Positions 1 through 11,800 of a stretch of DNA of 64,000 bases are shown here, one piece after another (the stretch's first letter is position 1; every line of letters starts with the position of its first letter). The notes beneath the pieces were generated by a model. The model did no database searches, was not told the origin of the DNA, and saw only the letters and a program-made list of their open reading frames with translations. The DNA is from Tautonia marina. GTDB lineage: Bacteria; Planctomycetota; Planctomycetia; Isosphaerales; Isosphaeraceae. The DNA is taken from NCBI RefSeq assembly GCF_009177065.1, contig NZ_WEZF01000017.1:1-64000 (forward strand), given 5' to 3'. The position numbers were made by a program, and so were the translations under genes.

Positions 1-1358
1 GCCTCGGGAACCGGGAGCTTCAGGGTCATCGGGACTGAGAGGGCGAAGTTGTTCGAGATGCTCGACTCATCGACGAGGTTTTCGGGGTCGACCTGGACGA
101 CGAGCCGGCCGATGCCGTCGCCGAGCGGGATGTTAAACGGGAGCTTGCCGGGGAGTTTGAGCGTCTGGTTGACGGTCTGCGAGGCACCGGCGGCCAGGCC
201 GTTTTCCAGGAGGGCGTCGCCGAGGACCAGGGCGTTGTTCAGCTCGCCGTTTGGCCCGGCAAGCAGGAAGCGGAGATGGAGCGGGCCGGCAGAGGCAGGC
301 CCCTGGTTCGTGACGGTTGCGGCGACCTGGAAGGTTCCCCCCCAGGTCAAGGTCGCGCCGGGGGTCAAGAGGGTCGAGGCGGCGAGATCGGGGCGGGCGA
401 GGTTGGGGTCGACCGGGTCGGCGTCGGAGGCGGGGGTGATGGTCAGCACCTCCCAGTCGATCCCTCGTCCCTGGGGGGCCTGGGGAGCGAAGACCGGGTG
501 GACGTCGTAACCCGCATCGGCAACGACCCGAGCGATGAAACCGCCAGCCTCGGGGAAGTCCTTGGGAGGGCCATCGGGCAGGCGGACGTAGCCGGAAACC
601 TTTGCGCTGGAATAGGGTTGCAGCTCCCGGACCTCCAGATCACCCACCAGGGTCACATCCTGGCCGGTTCCGGCGGGGATGTTCGGCGGGGTCAGGACGA
701 CCCGGGCGACCGAGGCCGGGGCCCGTCCCGGGTGGGTGTTCTCGATCCGAGCGGTGACCTGGACCAGCTCGCCCCAGTTGGGCGAAGGGTTCTCGAACTC
801 GACCGAGCGGACCTCCAGGTGGGCCGACGCCTGGGGGACGATTCGGACCACGGCGGAGTCGATGTTCAGACCGCGATCGACATTGTTGGCCTGATTGACC
901 TCGGCCACGGCGTTGCCGGCGTCCACGACCAGACCGATATGAACGGCGTCGTCGCTGCTCATGCCGGGCACGGCGACCGGAGGCAGGTCGAGCGTCTCCT
1001 GGAATTCGACCTCGTCGCCCGCCTTCACGCCGTCGAACTCGACCGAGCCGATCCGAACCGCGCCGGTCGAGCGATCGGGAGCGGCCGAGACATAAACATC
1101 AACCTTGAAGGGAGATGCGGCATCGACGTTCCCCTCGTTGCGAAGGGTGCCGCTGATGTTGATCGACTCTCCCCAGTCTCCGGTCGAATCGGAGCGGAAG
1201 GAGACGGCGACGAGGTCGGGGCCTCGGGCTCCGGCCAGGGCGGACCCGAAATTTGCAGCCAGGAGTTGGCGGCCTTCCAGCGGTTCGAACCGCAGGATGC
1301 TCGGGCCTCGCGAGCCGCTGCGTCGCCCCTTGGCGTCTCGACGGTCGTGCGTCGCCAT
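1..1358 (-). CDS. LEPR-XLL-type surface protein with CARDB-like repeats (3' end outside window)
   Basis: The open frame starts at the ATG ending at 1358 and runs off the window start, so the C-terminus is missing. A basic stretch leads into LEGRQLLA (residues 27-34), the N-terminal signature of very large exported planctomycete proteins (LEPR-XLL type). It is followed by at least three beta-sandwich repeats of about 80-100 residues (roughly 44-124, 165-240 and 325-450). These resemble CARDB adhesion-type domains, with phrases such as RNEGNVDAASPFKV and VTNQGPASAGPL. Family knowledge suggests an extracellular or cell-surface structural role. No enzymatic domain is visible in the part present. 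The ligand is unknown. Confidence 0.8.
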   Translation of the reverse strand, partial: MATHDRRDAKGRRSGSRGPSILRFEPLEGRQLLAANFGSALAGARGPDLVAVSFRSDSTGDWGESINISGTLRNEGNVDAASPFKVDVYVSAAPDRSTGAVRIGSVEFDGVKAGDEVEFQETLDLPPVAVPGMSSDDAVHIGLVVDAGNAVAEVNQANNVDRGLNIDSAVVRIVPQASAHLEVRSVEFENPSPNWGELVQVTARIENTHPGRAPASVARVVLTPPNIPAGTGQDVTLVGDLEVRELQPYSSAKVSGYVRLPDGPPKDFPEAGGFIARVVADAGYDVHPVFAPQAPQGRGIDWEVLTITPASDADPVDPNLARPDLAASTLLTPGATLTWGGTFQVAATVTNQGPASAGPLHLRFLLAGPNGELNNALVLGDALLENGLAAGASQTVNQTLKLPGKLPFNIPLGDGIGRLVVQVDPENLVDESSISNNFALSVPMTLKLPVPE

Positions 1359-1607
1359 GGTCGTCTCCTCCGTGAGTCTCGGCCGGATCGTCATCCGTGT
1401 TGATCCGAGCCACCCCCGCGACATCCTTTGTTCGACTTGCCGCGTGGCAAGTCAGGCGGGTCAGGCTCGGACCAGATCAGGCCAGATCGGTACGGTATCG
1501 AGCCCGTCGCGGAAGGTCAAGTGGTGACCGCCGCCACAATCGACACAACCGGCCTCACTTGATTTGCCGCCGATTGGGGCAGCACGCGCTGCCGTGGGCG
1601 GTTGCAA

Positions 1608-1796
1608 TTAGACACCCGGCGGTGGGCCCTCGTCGATCGTCCAGTCCCGGACCGATCGTTTGCGGCGGAGCGCCTCATCCACCTGGGCACCGAACGCCCG
1701 GCGGCGGCGGTCACCATCGGAGGCGGAGGCGGGCTTGGCTCCTTCAATCCGTCGAGCCACGGAGTTTTGCTTCCGGCGCTTCTTGTTCGAGGCCAT
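1608..1796 (-). CDS. Small basic hypothetical protein (62 aa)
   Basis: A 62-residue protein starting MASNKKRRKQ, very rich in Lys and Arg, with no membrane segment or recognised domain. The ATG at 1796 is chosen because GGGGAG lies 7 bases upstream. The frame stays open further upstream to about 1892 but without a comparable ribosome site. It sits downstream of mfd in the same orientation with a 159-base gap. The composition would suit nucleic-acid binding, but that is only inference. I do not recognise a family. Confidence 0.5.
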   Translation of the reverse strand: MASNKKRRKQNSVARRIEGAKPASASDGDRRRRAFGAQVDEALRRKRSVRDWTIDEGPPPGV

Positions 1797-1955
1797 GAGG
1801 GTGCTCCCCGTCTGGTTCCGAGGCTGCCCGAACACCTGTCCGAAGATTGAGACAGATGTCCGGTGATCCAGGTTCGCAGCAAGGGTTTTCAAACCGACGA
1901 TGGAGCAGAACGGTCGTCGCCTCGGGGGGAAGAACGTGATCGTGCCGAACCGGAA

Positions 1956-5375
<3,420 letters not shown>

Positions 5376-5493
5376 CGTTCCCTCGATGATCGGCGAGGAG
5401 GACCGCCCGGGGTCGGGCCGGGAGCAAAGGAAGTGGGGTTATTGTAGGGAGAAGGTTGGATTTCGCCCATGCGGATTGAATGACGAATGGGAG

Positions 5494-5532
5494 GGACTCA
5501 CGCAGAGACACAGAGACGCGGAGAAGACGCGA
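5494..5532 (+). repeat. Purine-rich short repeat, left copy
   Basis: A tract built from CGCAGAGACAC, AGAGACGCGG and AGAAGACGCG units. A related tract appears in reverse orientation at about 5810-5838, so the two copies face each other across the 33-bp palindrome. Tracts of this kind are often mistaken for small genes in planctomycete annotation. The exact borders of the unit cannot be set from one window. Confidence 0.55.
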
Positions 5533-5692
5533 GGGAAAGAAGACGGTGAGCCTCGATGGTTCACGCAATGTTCTGGGATTCGCCAGGAAACATCTGGTCT
5601 GGTTTTGAGCCGGGCGATTGGGTGGCTCCTGAACACTCCTCTTCCTCGCTCCCTCTCTCATGCCGAAATGCCTGGATCACCGCTCATTGCCC

Positions 5693-5774
5693 GTGTGGCC
5701 GGGGCAAAGCACAGCGTGCCCCGGGAGCGGAGGCCGCCGGACCCGGGGCACGCTGTGCTTTGCCCCGGCCACAC
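5693..5774. repeat. Perfect 33-bp inverted repeat with 16-nt loop
   Basis: The left arm (5693-5725) and right arm (5742-5774) are exact reverse complements over 33 bases. They are separated by a 16-base loop (5726-5741) that is itself GC-rich. The arms contain GGGGCAAAGCACAGCG and its complement. As RNA it would form a very stable hairpin. There is no T-run after either arm, so a classical intrinsic terminator is not obvious. It could also be a dispersed palindromic (REP or MITE-like) element. Confidence 0.85.
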
Positions 5775-5809
5775 GCAAAGGCAACTCTTCCAGGCAATTC
5801 CGTATCACT

Positions 5810-5838
5810 CCTCTTCTCTGCGTCTCTGCGCGAGGTCT
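5810..5838 (-). repeat. Purine-rich short repeat, right copy (inverted)
   Basis: Reads CTCTTCTCTGCGTCTCTGCG on the plus strand, which is the reverse complement of the repeat type at 5494-5532 with a few differences. It lies 32 bases upstream of the end of the Hsp70-like gene. Together with the left copy it frames the long palindrome. Confidence 0.55.
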
Positions 5839-5870
5839 TATTGAGGCAATCGCGACAGGAAGACGCTCAG

Positions 5871-8753
5871 TCAATCAATGGTGGAGCCCTCCTCACCGAC
5901 CAGGCGGAGGCCCACCGGCAAGGCGTCGCCGAGGGCGACCCCCTGGGCACGGGAGCGGAGTTCGTGGAATTCGCGGACGGGTGCCACGGTTTCCTCGTCA
6001 TCGGCGCCGAGGGAGGAGAGGCGGGCGAGGACCTGGGAGCGGAAGGGGTCGTCGAGGTCTCGGGCGCGGTCGCGGGAGACGCGGGCGATCTGGGAGAGTG
6101 CGAAGATCAGGTCGTCGCGCTCGCGGTCGGAAGAGGGGTCGACGGCGAGGAGGGAGGACGCCCAGCGTTCGGCGACGTCTTTCGAGACGGCGGTGTTGGC
6201 CGGGCCGTAGAGGGGCATCCGGGCGCCGAGGCGGCCGAGGGACCAGAGGGCGGATCGGGGGGCATGGGGGCGGCCGACGACCTTGGCGAGGACGTCGCCG
6301 AGGCCGACCTTGAGGGAGGGTTCGAGCCGTTCGAGGGCGGCGGCGCAGCGCCACATCTCGGCGATCTCGTGGGATTCGGGCTTCGGGCGGTTGAGCTTCT
6401 TGGAGGCGGGGCCGGCCCCCCCCTTGCCGGGGAGGAGGAAGGGGGCGAGGCGTCGGTAGATCTCGTCGTGGTGGGCGCGGTTGAGGCCGGCGGCGACGCG
6501 TCGCCAGAGAACCCACCACTCGACCCAGCATTGCACGTCCTTCGCGTGGGTGACCCCCTGGTGGAAGGTCGGCCAGAGGGCCTTGATGCGGACCGGGTCG
6601 AGCGGGTAGCCGGTGCCGGGGCGGAGGCAGTAGCCGGCGAGGTTCAGCCAACGCTGCTCGTGGCGGGGGGAGCGTTTGCGGTCGGCGGCATGGTCGCGGA
6701 GCGGTTCCCAGAGGGCGCGGAGGGCCGAGGGGGGCCAGTCGTCCCGGGAGAGGTCGAGCACCTCCTCCAGGCGTTTGACGAGGCGGGCGGCGCCGTGCTC
6801 GGCCTGGGGATCGGGGGTCTCGAAGGCGAGGCGGACGGCGGAGACGGCGGCATCGACGAGGGATTGTTCGAGGATGTCCTGTTCCGTGTCGGTGTCGAGG
6901 TCCGCGGCGGGGGCGTTGCCGGAGGCGGCGGGGTTGCGGAACTGGATCTGGAGCTTCCAGCGGCGGTCGTCGGTGCGGGACTGGCACCAGAGTTCGAGGG
7001 TGCCGATCTCGGTGACGAGCGCGGCCAGGCTGACGGGCACGCGCTCGCTCTTGGCCTTGCGGCCGACCCGCATCACGCTGGCGAGCGGGGGGAGGTCGAG
7101 GATCGAATTCGGGTCGCCGGGCACGAGGTCGCCGGGCTTGTCCTGCGGCCGGACGGAGCTGCTGGCCAGGGGGAACAGGACGGGGCGATCGACGAGGAGT
7201 TCGAAGTTGCGGTCCTCGATGTGGAATTCGTCCCCTTCCTGGGCGTCTCGGGGGACGGTGCAGAGCCAGGAAGGGGCAGCCCCGTCGTCCTGCGCCTGGA
7301 GGCCGATGTAGAAGGATCGGGCCGTGCCGCCGCCGATCCGGATGCCGCCGCCGCGACGGACGACCCCGTAATAGGCCGCCCCCTGAGCAACCGCCAGGTC
7401 GAGCGAGTCGTTCGAGAGGACGCGGGGGGCATAGGCCCCGTCCGGCTCGTCCGGGAACCAGGAGGTGACGACCGAGACGATCCGATCGCGGACGACCTGG
7501 GGGGTCAAGGCGCCGCCGTTGAACAGGATGGCGTCGGGCCGGGCGGGGCGGGAGTCGGCGTCCGGCAGGTGGCCTTCGGGCAGGATCGCCTCGCCCCGGT
7601 GGCGACGGAGGAAGGCGGCCAGGTGCTTCGGAATGGCCGGGTCGCTGACGTAAGGGAGGCCGAACTCCTGGAAGCCGGCGCGGGCGGAGCGGTCGGGCTC
7701 GGTCGTGCGATCGACGCTCGGGAAGAAGCCGTCGATGGCGACCGATCGGACCTCGTCGCGCAACAGCTCCGACTTCAGGCTGCCGCCGATGACCCGGGAG
7801 CCTCGGCCGGGGATGGTGACGGGGACGCGGTCGGGGCCTCCGGAGGAGAGGAGCTGCTCCTTGGCCGACCGGCAGGAATAGCGCAAGGCGCTCCATTGCT
7901 CGGCGTCGAGGCGGGGGCCGCCGAGCTTCCCCTCGACGAGGTGGGCCAGGGCCAGGTCGATGTTGTCGCCCCCCAGGAGCAGGTGATCGCCGACCGCCAC
8001 GCGGCGGAAGCCTGGGCCGGTGGGGGTCTCGTTGACGGTGATCAGGCTGAAGTCGGTCGTGCCGCCGCCGATGTCGAAGACGAGGATCAGCTCGCCCGCC
8101 TTCACCTGCTTCTGCCAGCCGGATTGATGGGTGACGATCCAGCAGTAGAAGGCGGCTTGCGGTTCTTCAAGCAAGGTCAGATGGGCCAGGCCGGCTCGCT
8201 TGGCGGCCTCAACGGTCAGCTCTCGGGCGGCCTCGTCGAAGGAGGCGGGAACGGTAAGGACGATCTCCTGCGCTTCGAGCTTTAAGGCGTCGTCGCCGCG
8301 GGCGATCTTGTGGTTCCAGGCGTCTCGGATGTGGGCGAGCAGGGCGGCGGAGGCATCGACGGGAGAGAGGCGGGGGACGTCTTCGGGGCTTCCCCAGGGG
8401 AGGATGGCGGCCTCGCGATCGACCCCGGCGTGGCAGAGCCAGCTCTTGGCGCTGGCGACGAGGCGGGCGGGGACGCGGGCTCCCTGGGATCGGGCGAACT
8501 CGCCGACGATTCGAGAGGCCCCTTCATCCCAGGGCAAGACCGAGGCACCGGGGGGCAACTCAGGCCCGGCAGGGAGGTAGAGGAATGAGGGGAGCATCGG
8601 CCTCGGGCTCGTTTCGCCCGGAGCGACGAGTTGGGGTACCGGGAACGGTTGGATCGCGGCCGAGGGCCGGGCTTTCCCCTTGGTGTCGACAAACGCGACG
8701 GCGCAATTGGTGGTTCCAAGATCAATGCCAACGATGTATCGCGAGCGAGCCAT
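5871..8753 (-). CDS. Large Hsp70/DnaK-like ATPase with long C-terminal extension
   Basis: A protein of 960 residues, much longer than DnaK (about 640). The N-terminal actin-like ATPase domain has the phosphate-1 motif GIDLGTTN at residues 9-16, and phosphate-2 DIGGGTTDF near 225. The substrate-binding domain typical of DnaK is not recognisable. The C-terminal half is an all-alpha-looking extension similar to the DUF3731 region of Hsp70-like bacterial proteins (family assignment from memory, moderate confidence). No signal peptide, so it is cytoplasmic. No dnaJ or grpE gene is adjacent, so it is unlikely to be the housekeeping chaperone. The start MARSRYIVG is set by the conserved ATPase motif. 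Confidence 0.85.
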   Translation of the reverse strand: MARSRYIVGIDLGTTNCAVAFVDTKGKARPSAAIQPFPVPQLVAPGETSPRPMLPSFLYLPAGPELPPGASVLPWDEGASRIVGEFARSQGARVPARLVASAKSWLCHAGVDREAAILPWGSPEDVPRLSPVDASAALLAHIRDAWNHKIARGDDALKLEAQEIVLTVPASFDEAARELTVEAAKRAGLAHLTLLEEPQAAFYCWIVTHQSGWQKQVKAGELILVFDIGGGTTDFSLITVNETPTGPGFRRVAVGDHLLLGGDNIDLALAHLVEGKLGGPRLDAEQWSALRYSCRSAKEQLLSSGGPDRVPVTIPGRGSRVIGGSLKSELLRDEVRSVAIDGFFPSVDRTTEPDRSARAGFQEFGLPYVSDPAIPKHLAAFLRRHRGEAILPEGHLPDADSRPARPDAILFNGGALTPQVVRDRIVSVVTSWFPDEPDGAYAPRVLSNDSLDLAVAQGAAYYGVVRRGGGIRIGGGTARSFYIGLQAQDDGAAPSWLCTVPRDAQEGDEFHIEDRNFELLVDRPVLFPLASSSVRPQDKPGDLVPGDPNSILDLPPLASVMRVGRKAKSERVPVSLAALVTEIGTLELWCQSRTDDRRWKLQIQFRNPAASGNAPAADLDTDTEQDILEQSLVDAAVSAVRLAFETPDPQAEHGAARLVKRLEEVLDLSRDDWPPSALRALWEPLRDHAADRKRSPRHEQRWLNLAGYCLRPGTGYPLDPVRIKALWPTFHQGVTHAKDVQCWVEWWVLWRRVAAGLNRAHHDEIYRRLAPFLLPGKGGAGPASKKLNRPKPESHEIAEMWRCAAALERLEPSLKVGLGDVLAKVVGRPHAPRSALWSLGRLGARMPLYGPANTAVSKDVAERWASSLLAVDPSSDRERDDLIFALSQIARVSRDRARDLDDPFRSQVLARLSSLGADDEETVAPVREFHELRSRAQGVALGDALPVGLRLVGEEGSTID

Positions 8754-9057
8754 ACGACAGGACCATCCAAATCAGCAACGAAAGAAAGCGTGTCAAGGAA
8801 ACGGAGCGAGCACGAATCGACCTTTGTTGAGACTCAAGCGGTTGACGTACCGGATCGCGGACTGTGTTCGCGGAGGTCTCCCGGGATATTCTACTCCGAT
8901 TGTCACGACGATGACCCCCGAGTCTGAATCGAGGGATCGATCGGCGAGCATCAGGGCACGCAGGGGCGTCAGGACTCCTGATTCGAGCGTTGAGCCAGCA
9001 AGAGGGTCCGAGTACAGTGAGAATCGCCTCCGAATCGCACCGAAGGAGCCCGTCACG
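8754..9057. other. Divergent intergenic region, no gene
   Basis: A stretch of 304 bases between the Hsp70-like gene (minus) and the DUF1080 gene (plus). It should carry both promoters. The plus-strand TATTCT near 8888 resembles a -10 box but has no convincing -35 partner. No repeat, RNA gene or credible small protein was seen. Confidence 0.4.
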
Positions 9058-9762
9058 ATGCCCCATCCGTTCTTGCCGGCCATTCTGGCCCTCGCCGCGA
9101 ATCTCACCTTCTTGCCAATCGACGCGACCGCCACGGTTCCTCGATCGGAGGAGGATGGCTGGCGCATTCTGTTCGACGGCTCCTCCACCGAAGGCTGGCG
9201 CAACGGTGACGGATCGCCGTACGATGATCCCATCGACGATGGAACGCTCCAGGTCTTCCAGAACGGTGGAGCGTTCGTGTACCACGAAGATGTCTTTGAG
9301 GATTTCATCCTCCGGTGCGAGGTGAAGCAAGAGACCGAGCGGACCAATTCGGGCGTGTTCGTACGCCTGGTCGATCCGAAGACGCATCATGGTCCCCCGT
9401 CTCGGAACCCGAGAACGGGGTTTGAGTGCCAGGTCGGTCCGGGAGGGACCGGCATTCACAGCTTCGGGGCGATTTACGACCTGGTTCCGGCGGCCTCGAA
9501 TGTGGCTCGACCGGCCGGCGAATGGAACGAGATCGAGATCCGGTGCCAGGGGCCGATTGTCACCGTCTCCGTCAACGGAACCCAGACCGCGACTCTGAAC
9601 ACCGAGGAATGGCCCGAGCCCACCCGCCGCCCGGACGGCTCGCGGCACAAATTTCTCACCGCGATCAAGGACCACCCTCGCGTCGGCCACATTGCGTTTC
9701 AAGACCACGGCGCCCGGGCCTGGTACCGCAACGTTCGGATCAAGGAACTGAAGGCCGATTGA
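9058..9762 (+). CDS. Secreted DUF1080 / 3-keto-disaccharide hydrolase domain protein
   Basis: A 234-residue protein with a signal peptide (about residues 1-24, ending near DATA). A single concanavalin-like beta-sandwich domain of the DUF1080 family follows: WRILFDGSSTEGWRN near the start, TNSGVFVR in the middle, GHIAFQDHG and YRNVRIKEL at the end. Members of this family include 3-keto-disaccharide hydrolases and are very abundant in planctomycetes. Substrate and activity here are not established. The ATG at 9058 has GAAGGAG 10 bases upstream. The following small gene begins 83 bases after the stop and may be co-transcribed. Confidence 0.85.
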   Translation: MPHPFLPAILALAANLTFLPIDATATVPRSEEDGWRILFDGSSTEGWRNGDGSPYDDPIDDGTLQVFQNGGAFVYHEDVFEDFILRCEVKQETERTNSGVFVRLVDPKTHHGPPSRNPRTGFECQVGPGGTGIHSFGAIYDLVPAASNVARPAGEWNEIEIRCQGPIVTVSVNGTQTATLNTEEWPEPTRRPDGSRHKFLTAIKDHPRVGHIAFQDHGARAWYRNVRIKELKAD

Positions 9763-9845
9763 GACGGAGCCGATCGCTCCCGCTGCCTCAGCCCCAAGGT
9801 CTCTCGACCGAACCCTTGGAAATCCCGGAAGGGAGTTCGGCACCC

Positions 9846-10304
9846 ATGAGCGAGACGGACACCCCCATTCCCCCCAACGAGACCGATCCCCGGTTCCCGT
9901 CGGGCCCCTGGGTCGGCTTTTTCCTGCAAAAGGAACTCCCCGGCCGTCACGGAATGGAACTGCATCTGACGTTTCGCCAGGGGGTTCTCTCCGGAGAAGG
10001 CCGCGACCGGGTCGGCATGTTCCTGGTCCGAGGACGCTACAACCTGGACGACGGCTCTTGCCACTGGGTCAAAACGTACGTCGGCCGCCACGACGTTTTC
10101 TATGCGGGATTCAACGAAGGCAAGGGAATCTGGGGCACCTGGGAAATTGCACCTCGCTGGAAAGGCGGCTTCTACATCTGGCCCGAAGGGATGCCCGATC
10201 CCACGCAGCAGCGTCTCAAGGCCGAGGCCGACGTCCCCGCGCCGAGCAATCCGGTCGGAGTTCCCGAGGAGGAACCGATCCCGGCCGGGGCAGGCATGGA
10301 CTGA
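9846..10304 (+). CDS. Conserved hypothetical protein (152 aa)
   Basis: A cytoplasmic-looking protein without signal peptide or membrane segments. The core has many aromatic and glycine residues (GPWVGFFLQKELPGRHGMELHL, of which at most short parts are diagnostic), ending in an acidic Pro-rich tail. The layout, with repeated Gly-aromatic strands, suggests a small beta-barrel or lipocalin-like fold; this is inference. The ATG at 9846 has AGGGAG upstream at about 9831. It follows the DUF1080 gene on the same strand and converges with the next gene. Function unknown. Confidence 0.7.
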   Translation: MSETDTPIPPNETDPRFPSGPWVGFFLQKELPGRHGMELHLTFRQGVLSGEGRDRVGMFLVRGRYNLDDGSCHWVKTYVGRHDVFYAGFNEGKGIWGTWEIAPRWKGGFYIWPEGMPDPTQQRLKAEADVPAPSNPVGVPEEEPIPAGAGMD

Positions 10305-10336
10305 CCGGCAAGGCGGGAGAGGTTCGCCCCCCCCTT

Positions 10337-11584
10337 TCAAAGCCCCTGCTTGCGGAGGTTGTAAGGCAAGACCTTCAGGCCGAGCGTCCTTCGAAGCGGA
10401 GTGAGCGCCGATCGCAAGGCGGTGATGGGGGGTTCGGTGGCGTCGTCGTTCTCGATCGTGTAGACGTGGTCTCCTTTGCCGAACGGAAGCGATTCGATCA
10501 ACGCGACGGTTCGGGTGCGTTCCTCAGCCTCGGTGGAGGGATCGAGAGAGCCCGGCCAGACCACCAGGCTGACGGCCAGGTGAGCGGCTCGGGCCTCGGC
10601 GATGAGACGCTTGAGGTCGTCTCGGGGAGTGATAGGCCAGGCGGAGTTCGGATCCGATCCGAAGGCCAGGCCGAAGGTCACGCGACGCAGGCCGAGCGCC
10701 TGATAGCGGGACCAGGCCGAGGCGTCGGGCAAGGGGCCATCGGACGCCCCCAGCACGGCATGAATGCCCTCGCGATGCGGCCGATCGACGGGAAGCTCCA
10801 AGCGCCGAGGAGGGGCGGGAGCCTCGGCCAGGGGGAAGGCTTCGCCAGCGATTCGAAGGTACGATTCGACCAGATCGGGGGAACGACAGAGCACGTCGGG
10901 ACCTGCCAGGAACAGGTTGCGAGAGGGAATGATCCCCTTCCCCAGCAGATGGGTCACATTCCGGCAATGCTCGGCAAAGGCTTCGGGGGACCGCACTTCG
11001 ACCGCCGCTCCTGAGCCTGGAGCGACGGTCGCCTGAAGGACAAGAGCATCCTGGCTGTCGGGGGGAAGAACCGGAAGGGGGCCGTAGGTCCTGGCGAAGG
11101 CTCGGCGGTGATCATCCCAGCGAGCGGCATCCCAGCGGCTGATGCGGGACAGCAGTTCCCGGAGTTGATCGGGAGCAATGGATCGAGCGGGAGCGGGAGG
11201 AGGGATCAGAGTCACGTCTCCCGAGTCGAGCCGGGCGATCAGGCCGAGGGCCATCTGGCGAATCGAGGCGTCGAGCGCGGCGGCTTCGGCCGGGTCGAGG
11301 GTACGACGATTGAGGAGCATCTGATGGTTGACCCTCGGCCGATCGATGGCCTGGGTCGAACCGTCGAGCCGTCGAAGAAGGTGACTGGGATGGACGTAAC
11401 AGCGGAGCCAGCGGCCTTCGAGGTCGAAGTGGTAACTTGGCTCGTTTCCGAAATAGAGTGAAATGGCGCCGTGTTTAACGCCGAAAAAAATCAAATCGCC
11501 GTGATTCGGCTGGAGCCCCACGCGCTCGGGATAAAGGGCACCGGAACGAAGCAGGGCCTGGGCCTCGGTTTCGGCCTGCGACAT
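10337..11584 (-). CDS. Radical-SAM-like protein lacking the iron-sulfur cysteines
   Basis: A protein of 415 residues. The first 125 residues contain a planctomycete-type N-terminal region (GVKHGAISLYFG, YHFDLEGRW). The C-terminal half follows the pattern of COG1032-type radical SAM barrels: a strand LVLQAT (181-186), an RSPEAFAEH helix, then RNLFLAGPDVL (222-232) and GLRRVTFGLAFGSDPN (298-312), which correspond to the usual FLGDGDAL and GLESG segments. Where the CxxxCxxC loop belongs (187-197) the sequence is VAPGSGAAVEV with no cysteine. So the fold is likely kept while the cluster is lost. The ATG at 11584 is preferred (GGGGAG upstream), although the frame is open to 12028. The family call is inference. 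Confidence 0.6.
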   Translation of the reverse strand: MSQAETEAQALLRSGALYPERVGLQPNHGDLIFFGVKHGAISLYFGNEPSYHFDLEGRWLRCYVHPSHLLRRLDGSTQAIDRPRVNHQMLLNRRTLDPAEAAALDASIRQMALGLIARLDSGDVTLIPPPAPARSIAPDQLRELLSRISRWDAARWDDHRRAFARTYGPLPVLPPDSQDALVLQATVAPGSGAAVEVRSPEAFAEHCRNVTHLLGKGIIPSRNLFLAGPDVLCRSPDLVESYLRIAGEAFPLAEAPAPPRRLELPVDRPHREGIHAVLGASDGPLPDASAWSRYQALGLRRVTFGLAFGSDPNSAWPITPRDDLKRLIAEARAAHLAVSLVVWPGSLDPSTEAEERTRTVALIESLPFGKGDHVYTIENDDATEPPITALRSALTPLRRTLGLKVLPYNLRKQGL

Positions 11585-11598
11585 GGCAAAGGGGCTCC

Positions 11599-11614
11599 CC
11601 GGCCTCGGGGCCGG
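11599..11614 (-). promoter_or_regulatory. Hairpin touching the ribosome site of the 10337-11584 gene
   Basis: A perfect 6-base-pair GC stem (CCGGCC/GGCCGG) with a 4-base loop lies directly upstream of the start codon. Its 3' side overlaps the first bases of the GGGGAG ribosome site. Such a structure could limit translation initiation. It could also be chance in GC-rich DNA. Confidence 0.3.
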
Positions 11615-11660
11615 TCGAGAAACTTTCGGAAAATCGGGCTCAACAGGAACGAGCCGATCG

Positions 11661-11666
11661 ATTATA
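11661..11666 (-). promoter_or_regulatory. Candidate -10 box for the radical-SAM-like gene
   Basis: On the minus strand this reads TATAAT, an exact sigma-70 -10 hexamer, embedded in an AT-rich patch that stands out from the surrounding GC-rich DNA. It lies about 77 bases before the chosen start codon. No good -35 box is found 16-18 bases upstream, so the call is tentative. Confidence 0.35.
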
Positions 11667-11800
11667 GAAAATTCTGCGACGAGCCCGAGGGGTCCGGAAT
11701 TGCTCTGGACTCCGTTCGGGATCGGGCGGCCGGGGTTGTCCACCCCGAGCAAGGATGCGAGCGCCGCCCCGCATCGCAGCGACCCCCAGGGAGGGAACCG

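Larger units (their letters stand above)
5376..5870. other. Intergenic region with nested inverted repeats, no gene
   Basis: This gap of 495 bases lies between mfd and the Hsp70-like gene, both on the minus strand. It contains a perfect 33-base inverted repeat (5693-5774). Two oppositely oriented copies of a purine-rich repeat of the CGCAGAGACGC type lie at about 5494-5532 and 5810-5838. Short open frames here are low-complexity translations of these repeats and were not called as genes. The promoter of mfd must also lie here, but no clear -10/-35 pair was seen. Confidence 0.7.

Noticed and set aside
5494-5838. Possible CRISPR-like array
   Set aside because: The short repeats are inverted and irregular, with no evenly spaced unique spacers and no cas gene.
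5556-8285. 909-codon open frame opposite the Hsp70-like gene
   Set aside because: Shadow of the real gene; very low complexity (Gly, Glu, Ala, Asp) and starts inside the intergenic repeats.
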